Shown: positions 1-12,750 of the stretch, one piece after another | Layout: every line of letters starts with the position of its first letter | Position numbering within the stretch: position 1 is the stretch's first letter | Assembly (NCBI GenBank): GCA_936432065.2 | Contig: OW386291.2 | Coordinates: 16,965,821 to 17,029,820, forward strand | Direction of reading: 5' to 3' | Length of the DNA: 64,000 nucleotides | Source of the DNA: Rutpela maculata | Taxonomy: Eukaryota > Arthropoda > Insecta > Coleoptera > Cerambycidae | The notes under the pieces: generated by a model | The model's database searches: none | What the model was told of the DNA's origin: nothing | The model's input: the letters and a program-made list of their open reading frames with translations, nothing else | Made by a program: the position numbers and the translations under genes

Positions 1-129
1 CGATAAAGTAATACTTTTCGAGATACTTGACGAAAGCCGTTTGAAAATACCTTTTTTAAAAGCTTTCATTTTAAGCTAAAATCGCAATTTTGAAGTCGTT
101 ATAACTTAAAAACTATCAATTTATGTGAA

Positions 130-245
130 AAATTGCATGGAACCTTTTCTTCTTAAAATTTGATTGTATTACAGCTCCAATAAATATATATTTTTTAAGT
201 GCCACCCCCTGATGGGGGGTGGCACATTTTTTCTGAATGATATCT
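130..245. repeat. Dispersed repeat, copy 1 (partial)
   Basis: This stretch shares its order of landmarks with 905-1090 and 6485-6950: a CTTTTCTTCTTAAAATTTG-like segment, 'cagctcc', a T-run, then a GCCACCCCCTGA/GGGGTGGC hairpin. The hairpin (about 201-226) is compact and GC-rich in an otherwise AT-rich region. No coding potential is seen in bases 1-904; the short frames there are unsupported. Confidence 0.6.
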
Positions 246-904
246 AATTTTTTAGATGACAGTAAGCAACTCCACCCCAACCTAGAATGCCATATATTAA
301 TCTACATTCAACTAACGCTACTTCTACGTGACTAATCTGACCAACCTGCATGCGAGGTGTATTAATTGCGTCCCAATGTCGCGTTTAGCGCTGATAAAAA
401 AAATCGCTGTTGCCAAACGGTACACTTTAGGCAAAAACATATTTTTTCAAAAACTTTTGTGATTATTAGGCTTTATTTTCTTCGCTGCATGTATGCAAAT
501 ATTTTCAAAAATAAAAAAGTTTATCGATTGGTGAAGATTTCAATACACAAAATATGTATTTTTAGTTTATTTGATTTTTAGAGAAATGAAAGTGCGAATT
601 GTGCCCAAACCGTTTATATTGGTAAAAGCGCTACAGTGTGTGCTTTAATTTGACACAAAACAAATTTCGGTACCTTTAATAGTTTTAAAGATATGGCGGT
701 GGAAACAAAAAAAAACAATTTTCTTTAAAAATACATTTTTTTTCACTTTTTATTGATTTAAAAAGTTCGAGACCACAAAAAAATGTCGTAAAATATGATT
801 TCATATGCCCGGTGACATACTCAAAGGAACCTAATATGTTTGAACTGGTTCTACGCCAAAAAAAAAACCGACACGATAGACTTAAGAAATCGCTGCTCTA
901 TATG

Positions 905-1090
905 AAAAGTTGCAAATAACCTTTTATTCTTAGAATTTAATTATCTCTCGGCTACAATGTTTTTGTTTGTTTTTTTTTTTGGTGCCACCCCCTGAAAAGG
1001 GGTAGCATCCACCCCCTATAAATAAGCAAGCCCTCGCATAATGGAAACTTCTTTTTTTATGCATTTACTATTAAGCTGCCAAAAATGAAC
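905..1090. repeat. Dispersed repeat, copy 2
   Basis: This is the most complete copy of the family seen at 130-245 and 6485-6950. It ends with CACCCCCTATAAATAAGC, a short spacer and ATGCATTTACTA. The following bases (about 1079-1133, CCAAAAATGAACGAA onward) recur near 8808-8860, so a second repeat adjoins it. Confidence 0.6.
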
Positions 1091-1531
1091 GAAGATCTAA
1101 TTCATATGAGATTATTCCGAAGTTAACCCTGCCAATAATTCCACATAGAAACTTATAAAAAAAAAGTGATGCGGTTTTATCGTTCCTATAAGTTATATTA
1201 GTATTATACAGACAGGATTTTATCTGTTTTATTAAGTTTTAAATCGGTTATGAAACAGTAATTCCGAATGAGCTATTTGGAATTATCATGTTGCCCTTTC
1301 ATGAGTACTTATATGAAATATACATCAACAAATCTACAGTTTAGTGTCTGCAAATGCACCCTTGCTTTTATATCTGTAAACATATGGAATTACAGATACA
1401 ACTTTAAAGAGATTCTAAACTTTTCTATAAGTAATATCATAAGAGTTCCAGTCCGTCCTTTCTCCAGTATCTATCGTATGTAACACACCATTTATCAGCA
1501 TGTTTTTATTGTAAATTTCAACATTATTATT

Positions 1532-1728
1532 TATTAGTATTAATGTGGATATACATGTCAACAAATGTACAGTTTCAATTGTATATTTTACAGATGTATT
1601 TTTATTGTAAACTTCCATTTTGCTTTTTTATTAGTATTAATATGGATATGCATGCCGACAAATGTACAGTTTAAATTGCATATTTCAAATAGAAATACTA
1701 ATATTGTGGTAAACACAAAATTCTCCAA
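1532..1728. repeat. Two tandem ~97-bp copies
   Basis: TATTAGTATTAAT begins at 1532 and again at 1629. Each is followed by a closely similar stretch containing ACAAATGTACAGTTT. A weaker version lies near 1316. There is no coding signal. The 1091-1531 interval holds only AT-rich sequence with short unsupported frames. Confidence 0.6.
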
Positions 1729-1865
1729 AGTGTTCTTGTTCTAGCCTAGAAGCAATGAATGAGTTAGCAGTGAAAGAGACTGCTTTGTTTTTAATTTAAC
1801 AAACACGCTTCAGTTCCTTAGGTCACATTAGATTAGATATGAATTAGCTACACGTATACAGCTCC

Positions 1866-4800
1866 CTCTACTGGAGCGTGGAGTAAAGTTGCTGCTGAAA
1901 TTTCTATCAGTTTCTACCAGAATGGAGCAGCAAACATTTACTTATACCACATCAATGAGAATTTATGAGAACAGTATCTAAGGTAAAACGTGCGGCTTTC
2001 CGTGGTTAAATGGCAAGTGTTTCTATAAGAAACGAGCTGCATTAGGTTGACATGCAATTGAAGATTACTAATTATAATGTTTGAATAGGGATTTATGAGA
2101 TCAGTTTCTATGAGTATTAATGTTTTTTTTCAGTAATATATTAAATGTGTTTTCATTTGTTTGAATGGGTAAAAAGAAAGGTCAGTTTTCAACTGCAATT
2201 ACAAATACAATTTTAATCACTTTGAATGGGGTTATATGCGATTAATTTCTAAAAGTATTTATGATGTTTTCCGAATATAATTGTGATGAGGTTTAATCAG
2301 TAACAAATTGTTCACTACTTGTTATGAAATGGTCGGAAATTCCAAGTACACATTTAGTATTCCTTCAAAAGGATTGATGAGAGCAGTTTCTACGAGTATC
2401 TATTTGTTGTTCCTCTAGTAAATTATATAAGTCTTTACATTTACTTATACTATCTCAATGATAATTTATGAGAACAGTATCTAATGTAAAACGTGCGGCT
2501 TTCCGTGGTTAAATGGCAAGTGTTTCTATAAGAAAGAGCTGCATTAGGTTAGAACAGTTTTGATTTGCAATTGAAGATTACAAATTATAATGTTTGAATA
2601 GGGATTTATGAGATCAGTTTCTATGAGTATTAATGTTTTTTTTTCAGTAATATATTAAATGTGTTTTCATATGTTTGAATGGGTAAAAAGAAAGGTCAGT
2701 TTTCAACTGAAATTACAAATACAAATTTAATCACGTCGAATGGGGTTATATGCAATCAATTTCTAACAGTATTTATACTGTTTTCCGAATATAATTGTGA
2801 TGAGGTTTGATCAGTAACAAATTGTTCACTACATGTTACGATATGGTCGGAAATTCCAGGTACATATTTAGTATTACTTCGAAAGGATTGATGATAGCAG
2901 CTTCTACGAGTATGTATTTGTTGTACCAATAGTAAATTATATAAGTCTTTATCAGTATGCATTCGGATCTAATTTAAATATGAAAATTATATCAGAATAA
3001 AGCAACCAAATATTTTAAACAGTATCTATTTGTAAATCCAGACATTTACTTATACTATCTCAATGAGAATTTATGAGGACAGTATCTAATGTAAAACGTG
3101 CGGCTTTCCGTGGTTAAATGGCAAGAGTTTCTATATGAAACGAGCTGCATTTGGTTAGAACAGTTTTGATTTGCAATTGAAGATTACAAATTATAATGTT
3201 TGAATAGGGATTTATGAGATCAGTTTCTATGAGTATTAATGTTTTTTTTTCAGTAATATATTAAATGGGTTTTCATTTGTTTGAATGGGTAAAAAGAAAG
3301 GTTAGTTTTCAACTGCAATTAAAAATACAAGTTTAACCACTTCGAATGGGATTATATGCGATCAATTTCTAACAGTATTTATGCTGTTTTCCGAATATAA
3401 TTGTGATGAGGTTTGATCAGTAACAAATTGTTTACCACATGTTACGATATGGTCGGAAATTCCAGGTACATATTTAGTATTCCTTCGAAAGGATTGATGA
3501 TAGCAGTTTCTATGAGTATGTATTTGTTGTTCCAATAGAAAATTTGTCTTTATCAGTATGCATTCGGATCTACTTTAAATACAAAAATTATATCAGAATG
3601 ACACAACCAAATATTTTAAACAGTATCCACTTGTAAATCCAAACATTTAATGAGAACCAATCAGAACAGTATCTAATGTAACGCGTGCGGCTTTCCGTGG
3701 CTAAATTTTAAAAGTATTTTTAATAAACGGATTTAACGGATTTGAACAGTTTTAATTTGCAATTCCAGATGAATAGTTTTAATTGTTAAATAGGGATCTA
3801 TGAGATCAGTGTCTTTGTGTAATGTTTATTTTCCAATAAAAACACATTTTATTGAAAAAAAAAAACATTACACTGACCCCTAACAATTAAAACTATTCAT
3901 CTGGAAATGCAAAACTGTTCGAATCCGTTAAAGCTTATTTATTGCAAATAATTTTAAAATTTAGCCACGGAAAACCGCACACGTTACATTAGATACTGTT
4001 GTGATGGATTCTCATTATAATATTATCTTGGATTTACAGGTGGACACTGTTTAAAATATTTGGGGTTTCATTCTGATATGATTTTTGTATTTAAATTAGA
4101 TCCGAATGCATACTGATAAAGACTTATATAATTTACTGTAGGAACAACAAATAAATACTCGTAGAAACTGCTCTCATTAATCCTCTTGAAGGAATACTAA
4201 ATATGTACCTGGAATTTCCGACCATATCGTAACATGTAGTGAACAATTTGTTACGGATCAAACCTCATCACAATTATATTCGGAAAACAACATAAATACT
4301 GTTAGAAATTGATCGCATATAACCCCATTCGAAGTGATTAAACTTATATTTGTAATTGCAGTTCAAAACTGACCTTCCTTTTTACCCATTCAAACAAATG
4401 AAAACACATTTAATATATTACTGAAAAAAAAAACATTAGTACTCATAGAAACTGATCTCATAAATCCCTATTTAAACATTATAATTTGTAATCTTCAATT
4501 GCAAATCAAAACTGTTCTAACCTAATGCAGCTCGTTTCTTATAGAAACACTTGCCATTTAACCACGAAAAGCCGCACGTTTTACATTAGATACTGTTCTC
4601 ATAAATTCTCATTGAGATAGTATAAGTAAATGTCTGGATTTACAAATAGATACTGTTTAAAATATTTGGTTGCTTTATTCTGATATAATTTTCATATTTA
4701 AATTAGATCCGAATCTTTACTGATAAAGACTTATATAATTTACTAGAGGAACAACAAATAGATACTCGTAGAAATTGCTCTCATCAATCCTCTTGAAGGA

Positions 4801-5940
4801 ATACCAAATGTGTACTTGGAATTTCCGACCATATCATAACATGTAGTGAACAATTTGTTACTGATTAAACCTCATCACAATTATATCCGGAAAACAGCAT
4901 AAATACTTTTAGAAATTGATCGCATATAACCCCATTCGAAGTGATTAAACTTGTATTTGTAATTGCAGTTGAAAACTGACCTTTCTTTTTACCCATTCAA
5001 ACAAATGAAAATACATTTAATATATTACTGAAGAAAACACATTAATACTCATAGAAATTGATCTCATAAATCCCTATTCAAACATTATAATTTTGAATCT
5101 TCAATTACAAATCAAAACTGTTCTAACCTAATGCAACTCGTTTCTTATAGAAACTCTTGCCATTTAACCACGGAAAGCCGCACGTTTTACATTAGATACT
5201 GTTCTCATAAATTCTCATTGAGATAGTATAAGTAAATGTTTGGATTTACAAATAGATACTGTTTAAAATATTTGGTTGCTTTATTCTGATATAATTTTCA
5301 TATTTAAATTAGATCCGAATCTGTACTGATAAAGACTTATATAATTTACTATAGGAACAACAAATAGATACTCGTAGAAACTGCTCTCATCAATCCTCTT
5401 GAAGGAATACTAAATGTGTACTTGGAATTTCCGACCATATCATAACAAATAGTGAACAATTTGTTACTGATTAAACCTCATCACAATTATATTCGGAAAA
5501 CAGCATAAATACTTTTAGAAATTGATCGCATATAACCCCATTCGAAGCGATTAAACTTGTATTTGTAATTGCAGTTGAAAACTGACCTTTCTTTTTACCC
5601 ATTCAAACAAATGAAAACACATTTAATATATTACTGAAAAAAAAACATTAATACTCATAGAAACTGATCTCATAAATCCCTATTCAAACATTGTAATTTG
5701 TAATCTTCAATTGCAAATCAAAACTGTTCTAACCTAATGCAGCTCGTTTCTTAAAGAAACACTTGTCTTTTAATCATGGAAAACCGCACGAATTACATTA
5801 GATACTGTGCTCATAAATTCCCATTGATGTGGTATAAGTAAATGTTTGGATTTACAAATGGATATGGCTTGACTCGTTTTGCTGGTCAATTCTGATATAA
5901 ACTGATAACAATTTCAACAGCAACTTTACCTAACTCTTAT
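1866..5940. mobile_element. 4-kb palindromic element made of ~605-bp tandem units
   Basis: The left half (about 1866-3845) and right half (about 3846-5940) are reverse complements. Each half is itself a tandem array: ACATTTACTTATAC starts at 1934, 2437 and 3042, with a decayed copy at 3643. Its complement TATAAGTAAATGT starts at 4621, 5227 and 5834, with a decayed copy near 4025. Spacing is about 605 bp, except the first left interval, which lacks about 100 bp. The halves meet at an AT-rich centre near 3840-3860 with almost no loop. The outer ends share AGTAAAGTTGCTG. No transposase frame is present. It resembles foldback-type or satellite-bearing non-autonomous elements; the superfamily is unassigned. 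Confidence 0.8.
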
Positions 5941-6484
5941 AGAAACTTATTGACCATATAGGTTCTCATAGATACTTATTAATTTTTGATAATTTTCAAT
6001 ACGGATTGATGAGATTTTTTTGACAGGGAAAACATCTATTATTTCGGTTAATTATTGCTATAAAATTAAAATTAAAAACACCAAATTATGATAATTTTGT
6101 CAGAAACAACTTTTATTTGAACTATTTTTTTGTAAATGCCATATTTTCCGAGAAAATAGAGAACAATAGATTTTGTAATTAAAAACACCCCTAGAGGTTC
6201 CTGCGGATCCGTAAAACTCCTAAACTTTTTTGTTTCGTGAACTTTGGCCTATTTTGAACCTGTAACCAAAGTTTAAGGTCTGCACAAATTTTTATCGAGT
6301 TAAAGTAAAGTTTTCCTGTGCTATAGTTTCTAAGATTTTTAACATTTAAACTGAATTCTTCGTCCTATAGACCTTCGGACGCCACCTGCTTTATACTTCC
6401 AGATTTCCGAAACCATTAACTCTACAGAAATTAGAGAAAAACTATATTCTTCCTCAGTTTAGTTACTTTCTTATTTGTCCGTAG

Positions 6485-6950
6485 CATAAACCTTTTCTTC
6501 TCAAAATTTGATTCTCTTTCAGCTCCGATGTTGTTTTTTTTTTTTTTTTACTTGCTACACCCAGGGCCGCGCTAACCGGGTGTGCGAGGTGTGCGTCGCA
6601 CAAGGGCGGCCAAATGCGAGGGCGGCCGCAGAAGCAAAATTAACACAGAACAGAACACAAAAATTAGAATTCAATCCACCTGTGCAGGATGGAATATAAA
6701 CATAAATCATTAATAAAATAGTCAAATCTGCATTAAATTTCTATATCTGATGAATAAAGAATAAACCATTTTTTATCACTGTTTTTGCAGATTTCTTGTA
6801 TTTTTTTTGTTTTATTTCATGGGCGCCAATATGAGATCTCTGCACAAGGGCGGCTAAGTTTCTTGGCGCAGCCCTGGCTACCCCCTATAAATTAGCGAGC
6901 CCCTGAATAATATAGAAACTTGTCTTTGATGCATTTACTAATAACCCAAA
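6485..6950. repeat. Dispersed repeat, copy 3, split by a hAT element
   Basis: The left part (6485-6561) and right part (6877-6950) together follow the order of the copy at 905-1090: CTTTTCTTCTCAAAATTTG, 'cagctcc', T-run, CTACCCCCTATAAATTAGC, then ATGCATTTACTA. The 6562-6876 hAT-type element interrupts it. Bases 5941-6484 hold AT-rich sequence with no gene that I can support. Confidence 0.6.
6562..6876. mobile_element. Non-autonomous hAT-type element (315 bp)
   Basis: The ends are CAGGGCCGCGC and, in reverse complement, CAGGGCTGCGC, an 11-bp terminal inverted repeat with one mismatch. The flanks are GCTACACC (6554-6561) and GCTACCCC (6877-6884), an 8-bp target duplication with one difference. 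CAGGG ends plus 8-bp duplications are hAT hallmarks. It carries no transposase. Internally both ends contain 'gcacaagggcggc'. It sits inside an older dispersed repeat, so its insertion is the younger event. Confidence 0.85.
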
Positions 6951-7642
6951 CAGCACGTCCAATTGTAATTACGTCTCTACAAGATATATACATGAGAAAC
7001 AAAATATGTTAAGGTAGATCTAATTGTTAAACTAGTACTGACGTACACATATGAGATACACTTATGTTTATATTGACAGATTTATGTGATACAACGTTTA
7101 ATAATTGTATACTGTATGCACTCAAGATTCTAAACATTTTCATATAACGTAAAGAAGGATCATTAGAATGTTGCAATTTGACGTCCGTAGAAGATGCCTA
7201 CAAGGTTTAAGTCATATGTATGTGTGATGCTTTATATAATACTTGTGCCTACTGCATAGACCACATAAAAGTGCGATATATATACATGATACAAATAACT
7301 ATATATACACTTTTTAGTTGTGTCTTGTCGTGTCTACATTCGACTATTCGAGCATGGAACAGTGTGCGCGCGCAAAGCGTCAGCGTGAGCATACCAGCTA
7401 TGTGTATCTCATGTGTCCTCTTTCCTCTATAAGAGTGGTCATAGCCACACATACAGCAGGCATTTTTGTTTTTTAACAATATCCAAAACAATTTATATTC
7501 GAAAGAGTTTGTAAAGATTCGGCAGTTTTAAAGATATCGAGTTCTTTTAATAATAAAATTAGATTAAAATGCATTAAAAAGCAAAATCTAGTCGTTGCGT
7601 GTTCTACTATAAAGTCTTTAAGCAGGTATTCAAACAGAAGTC

Positions 7643-7725
7643 AGTGGTTGAGTGAGTTAAACATTAGGCGGCGAGGCAAGAGGTACGCGGTTCGATCCGT
7701 GCTCCACTCTTTTTTTTTTTTTTTT
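7643..7725 (+). repeat. tRNA-derived sequence with T-run (SINE-like)
   Basis: AGTGG (7643) can pair with CCACT (7704-7708) as an acceptor-like stem. A B-box GGTTCGATCC lies in a T-arm whose stem is CGCGG/CCGTG with one wobble. A run of about 16 T follows and would end Pol III transcription. The A-box side (TGGTTGAGTGAG) is divergent, so this reads as a SINE head or tRNA pseudogene. The bases from 6951 to 7642 show no supported gene. Confidence 0.5.
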
Positions 7726-8163
7726 GTTAAAATAGTTGCGAAAAAACTTTCAGTTGTTTTTTTCAAGGTAATAATTGCTTATAAAACCGATGTACGAATA
7801 TACTTCTTTTCAATTTTAGGTCTGTTTTAGACCATTAAATATTCTATTTATATTGTAAATGATATATTATACCTGACCGTTTTTTCTCCAACACGTTTCC
7901 CAGGTTTGTATTAAAACTTTAATTCTTAACTCAGGTGACACTGGTGACAGTTTAATTAAATTAAATAAGTTCTTAATAATTATAAATAAATAAAAATACT
8001 AGTAACTCGAAAAATTCAGGTTTGGGAACACGTAAAAAATAGAAAAAAAAAGAGAACTTGAAAGATTTTCATATATTTTAAATAAGGCTAGAAATTCAAT
8101 TACACGCATAATAAAGACTTCATACACATCATAAATACTGCTTTTAGCATCCGAAATAACAAT

Positions 8164-8246
8164 CACCACGATAGCTCAGTTGGTAGAAGCGTCAGTACTG
8201 TAATACGGACAACAGAAACGTGTAGGTTCGATCCCTACCCACCGCA
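8164..8246 (+). repeat. tRNA-Tyr-like pseudogene or SINE head
   Basis: The A-box TAGCTCAGTTGG (8172) and B-box GGTTCGATCCC (8225) both fit consensus. The T-arm stem GTAGG/CCTAC is perfect. The GATAGCTCAGTTGGTAG stretch and a possible GTA anticodon resemble insect tRNA-Tyr. The 5' acceptor strand does not pair with CCACCGC at the 3' side, so a working tRNA is unlikely. It could be a SINE head or a decayed tRNA. Confidence 0.5.
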
Positions 8247-8249
8247 ATT

Positions 8250-9419
8250 GGCAAAGGTAAGTAAAAATGAATTTAATAACTTAATAATAATAAACATTAT
8301 AATTTACAGGCAACCCTTGTGAGAAGAAATTGGAGTGATGGTAAACAATATTAGATAGTTAATGTAAATAAAATATACGGATGGCTAACAAATAAATTCA
8401 TAGGACAAAACGTATATGCATTAATTACTTTATTTTTATCAAGTAGACTTACTAACTAGTATGTAGTTTTATATGTTCCCATTGCTAAAAACCTGTGGGG
8501 GGATTACCAAATATAACCTGAAAAAATTAACGTCTAGCATAAGACGTCATTCGTCTGACACATTAGGAAGTCAATCACTGTGCATCCGATAACACACTGT
8601 GGATCAAATTATTTGTGTGTATGTAAATGGTATACTGTGGCTACTTTGTGAGGCGGACGTTTAACCTTTGTGCATACGTGTTTGCCTACAATGTGTAAAC
8701 GTAGCACATTTACATCGTAGAATTGTGTAACCTTGTGTCTGCATCTAGATACATCGTCACAATGCGAACACTTCGTAATCGTTATTTGGTGTGCTGTATG
8801 GGAAGTTACCAAAAATGAACGAAATCAAATTCGTATAACATTATTCCAAAGTTAAAATCTCTAGTTACTGTACTATTAGATAATAAGATTCAATTCACTG
8901 GTGACGTGACGGTGAAATTTTATTTTATAATTTTTAGAGACATTTTTTGAGAGTGGTTCAATTTTTTTTTCAAAAATTTTTTTTCAGCCTTTTTAATAGT
9001 CCCTTTATTTAGCATCAGATTCGTTAACAGCTACTTCTGAAACACTTGACTATTAATTTTAATGCAATTCCGACGGAATTTGAATTTTTTATCACAAAAT
9101 TAAATTATAACTAGCGCCTTCGCCATATTCTCGAATATTCTTTTCTAAAAAAATCTTGCTATCAATTTCTGCTCACCTTAATTATGCTATACGTAGCTTG
9201 AAGAAATAATATGGAATCACCGTCAGAGTCGTACCTTACAATTTGAGAAGATTTCATAAAAATCGCATAAACGAATTTGTAAGTAATGATTGAACAAACA
9301 TTAAAAAAAAAACATACATACGAGACGAATTGAGAACCTCCTCTTTTTTAAATTTTATGAAGCCGGTTAAAAAAGGTTTATTAATTTTTCAATAATTTAT
9401 TCGGTTCATGTAAAATTAG
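8250..9419. other. Gene-free stretch
   Basis: AT-rich DNA with no supported gene. Near 8808-8860 it carries a second copy of the segment seen at 1079-1133 (CCAAAAATGAACGAA followed by a segment that includes ATTATTCC and AAGTTAA). A short GT-rich stretch lies at 8600-8760. Confidence 0.5.
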
Positions 9420-11183
9420 AAAGGACCCCGGAACAAAACCCATGAAAATGTTGATTCGGTGGAATCGGCTGAAATTTTGGTATTTTGTAGTTCAAGTCAC
9501 GCTGATCAAAAGTTCTTATCACATCAAGCCAATCCTATGGATAGTTTCTGAGATACAGCTTGTCAAAGTTAGGTAATTTGCGTCATTTTAGACATTCAAG
9601 GACTTTTTACTCCTAAACTATTAACTTTAGCAAAAAATTGCAAGGGTCGAAATATTTTTGTTCTAGTCCAATAAAGCTCATGAATCTTTTTTCATAATTT
9701 TTTATCAATTTTTAGGTAAGGTAAAATATATATATGACATATTTCGGCATGCTTCGGTGGGATTGGCTGAAACTTTGCTATTTTGTAGTTAAATTCTTGC
9801 TGATCAAAAATTCCTATTGCACTGAATCTATCCTATGAGTGGTTTTCGCTCCAGGAGTGCCTGAAGGTCTAACAACGAGGTAACGGGTAATCTATATGTA
9901 CGTGTTTATGAATGGCTTCCAGCGTGTTTGTGTACGTGCGTGCATGTGTGTGTGTGATTATTTTTATCAAAGAACCTGCTCTTACCGGCACTATGTTTCT
10001 TATGAGAGCGTTCTCATTGCCAACCAGGGTGACCATTTTTTTGGTTTCACTTTCTATCTGTTTATTTTTACTTTTTGTTTTTTAATATTTTTTTTAGTTT
10101 TTAAATATTGAGAACATCTATAGGATTTTCAGGAACAAGTGCTCTGTTTCCAGCATCATGTATCGTTCGAAGAAGAATCATTGATAGATACTTTATGTGA
10201 TTTTCATGCCGTGCGTACCCCAAAAACCATAATACGCTTGTGTTTTCACGATTTTTCTCACACTAGTCCCATTACTAAAATGAAAGAGGACATTTTTTAT
10301 GTATTTTTAATTAGTTAATGAAATTCTTGTACCAAAGTGAAAAAAAAAAGACAAGAAATTAATGCAAAATATCCACAGCCCCCCTCAAAATCACCCACTT
10401 ATGGTAAAAAATATTTTTTTAAAATACTATAAAAATAAGCTTGTATTATTGTTCAATATGCTTATAAAGTCGCGTCCCTGTAGATCAAAAGGTTTCTGAA
10501 ATATAAAATAGTAATCAATTTTTGGGTGCCATTTTCAAAGGACCGTAGGTCAAGGTATTTGCGAACATATTTTTGCATGTAGAATCTGCACCAGAAGTTT
10601 GTCATCGATATTTCCGGAGAACCCTGTATACACTGGCACATACATACACACAAATGCATACACACAGTACACAAACACGCTGGCAGCCATTCATAAACAC
10701 GTACGTATAGATTACCCGTTACCTCGTTGTTAAGACCTTCAGGCACTCCTGGAGCGAAAACCACTCATAGGATAGACTCAGTGCAATGGGAATTTTTGTT
10801 CAGCATGACTTTAACTACAAAATAGCAAAGTTTCAGCCAATCCCACCGAAGCATGCCGGAATATGACAAATATATATTTTACCTAACCTAAAAATTGATT
10901 AAAAAATTCTGAAAAAAATTCTTGTGCTCCATTGGACTTGAACAAAAATATTTCGACCCTTGCAACTTTTTGCTAAAGTTAATAGTTTAAGAGTAAAAAC
11001 TTCTTGAACGTGTAAAATGACACAAATTACCTAACTTTGACAAGCTGTATCTCAAAAACTGTCCATAGGATTGGCTCGATGTGATAAGAACTTTTGATCA
11101 GCATGACTTGAACTACAAAATACCAAAATTTCAGCCGATTCCACCGAATCAACATTTTCATGGGTTTTGTTCCGGGGTCCTTT
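9420..11183. mobile_element. 1.76-kb foldback element, ends AAAGGACCCCGG
   Basis: The arms 9420-9936 and 10660-11183 are reverse complements at high identity over about 520 bp. They flank a ~720-bp centre with no supported gene. Shared landmarks include GATTCGGTGGAATCGGCTGA, CATGCTTCGGTGGGATTGGC and CGCTCCAGGAGTGCCTGAAG. The arms themselves contain two related ~300-bp sub-blocks (the 'ggtgggattggctgaaa' theme occurs twice per arm). Terminal AAAGGACCCCG also occurs at 46421-46432 and, as inverted ends, at 59206 and 60003. No target duplication is obvious. Confidence 0.75.
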
Positions 11184-11318
11184 ACTTGGTTTTATTTTTT
11201 TTTGCAAAAAAGTAGTAGATCGGATTTGGATTTTATTCACAATTTATTTACAAACATTTTGTTTTTTTTTTGGCCTGAACAGAACCCGAGATATTAAAAA
11301 AAACGAGAAAAAAACGAC

Positions 11319-11629
11319 ATACCAATTTTATGGACTCTTATCTGCTTGATTTACCCATTTACCCCATTTACCCCAATCCTTCAATAAAATTAGATGAAAA
11401 TATAATCTAGTTCCAGATCTCGTTAAAATACATACGTGTACCAAATTTCAAGTCAATATCTTAAACGGTTCCAGAGTAATCGCGCGCACACAAAAGTTAC
11501 ATACAAACATTTTTTTGGCTCAAACTTAAAATCTCGACGTTTCATGACATGCTAAGCCTATATGAACAATAAAAATTAAAAAAAATTTTTTTTTTTGTTG
11601 TTACTATACTTCCACTGGATGTGGAAGTA
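11319..11629 (+). repeat. Family A repeat, 3' part
   Basis: Matches the second half of the complete family A copy at 12751-13390: ATACCAATTTTATGG, the TTTACCCCATTTACCCC tract, CGGTTCCAGAGTAATCG, CTTAAAATCTCGACG and the terminal TACTTCCACTGGATGTGG. The first half is missing. Confidence 0.75.
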
Positions 11630-12229
11630 AAATGAACAAATAACGCGAAGTAAAATGAACAAATAACGCGAATTCAAACGAACTTTTAATCAACTTAATC
11701 AAATATCGATATTACCCAATAAGGTTGAATTACTTGGGCCATGGTGAAGTTTTATTCCAAAATTTTTAGAGACCCTTTTTGAAGACAATTTTTTTTCTTC
11801 AGCCTCGTTTTTAACAGACTTTTAATCGATATTTGGTAATAAGATGTAATTAACCGGGCGACTAACTGGGCCAAATTTTATTTAATGATTTTTAGTAACC
11901 TTTCACAAGCATCTTTTTTGAGAAAAATAGAAAGGTTACCCCGAGTGACTTTTCTTACACAATATAATCCAATAGCCAACCTATAATAGGAAGTGTTTCA
12001 CAGGAACTAATCGTAATAAGCAAAACAATAGATAATAAACTGCGGTACCCATCTTCAAAACGTAAGTCCATAACTATTCCTGCCTAATAAATTAAATTAT
12101 AAGAATTATTAGACCCATCCTTAACATTTAGGCACACCCTGGAGCTAAGTATGAGATAATCTAGATTTTTAATTAAATAATTCGTGTACTCTATATAATT
12201 TGTAAAATGAACATTATTATTACTAATGT
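11630..12229. other. Gene-free stretch
   Basis: AT-rich sequence with a short tandem duplication at the start (GTAAAATGAACAAATAACGCG at about 11627-11671). No gene or element boundary can be supported. Confidence 0.4.
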
Positions 12230-12411
12230 GCCCGTATATATTTTCGGTCTGCTTAAAATGCCATGCGCGTTGTCAAGACTGATGGTTCTTTAAAAAGCTC
12301 TCGGACTCCCGAGGACTTTATTCTGATTCACGGGTGCCGCATTGCTGACATCGAGTGACTAACTTGTCTGTGCTCCAAGTTCATATATCGCGTTAATTTA
12401 AAATGGTAAGT
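12230..12411 (+). promoter_or_regulatory. Possible promoter and first exon ending ATG|GTAAGT
   Basis: A TATA-like GTATATATTTT near 12234 is followed by a locally GC-richer segment (about 12260-12390). That segment ends in TTAAAATG and then a strong splice-donor match GTAAGT at about 12405. Genes whose first exon ends right after the start codon are known in insects. The stretch is not an obvious transposon piece. No matching acceptor exon was recognised downstream, so this is a suggestion only; it could be chance. Confidence 0.2.
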
Positions 12412-12750
12412 TTGAATTTTTCTTTTCAATATTTACTCCTTGTGAATTTTATGAGAAGTAAATTGTTTGTTTTATTTCAACTGTATTAGTGAAGTATTTA
12501 ATTTAATTTTCCTAATCTAAACAAGCATTATTGGAGTTTGGAATCTTTGGAAAAAAATAACCCAATTGATATAAAGTGAAGTAAAGTAATTTATTAGTGT
12601 TAAAATATTAAAATACATACACAAGTCAAAAAAATTTAACAGACAGGTAATTTAGCTGTACACGCTAATTAGTTAATATAAATAATATTAATGATGACAG
12701 TTTTACATGTTAAAATCGCAAATTTAACAAACCGCTGCCCAAGGAATCAC

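Noticed and set aside
1866..5940. CRISPR-like or regulatory repeat array
   Set aside because: Units are ~605 bp in mirror-image arms of a eukaryotic genome; no short repeats with unique spacers.
8164..8246. Functional tRNA-Tyr gene
   Set aside because: The acceptor stem does not pair although A-box, B-box and T-arm are good; treated as tRNA-derived.
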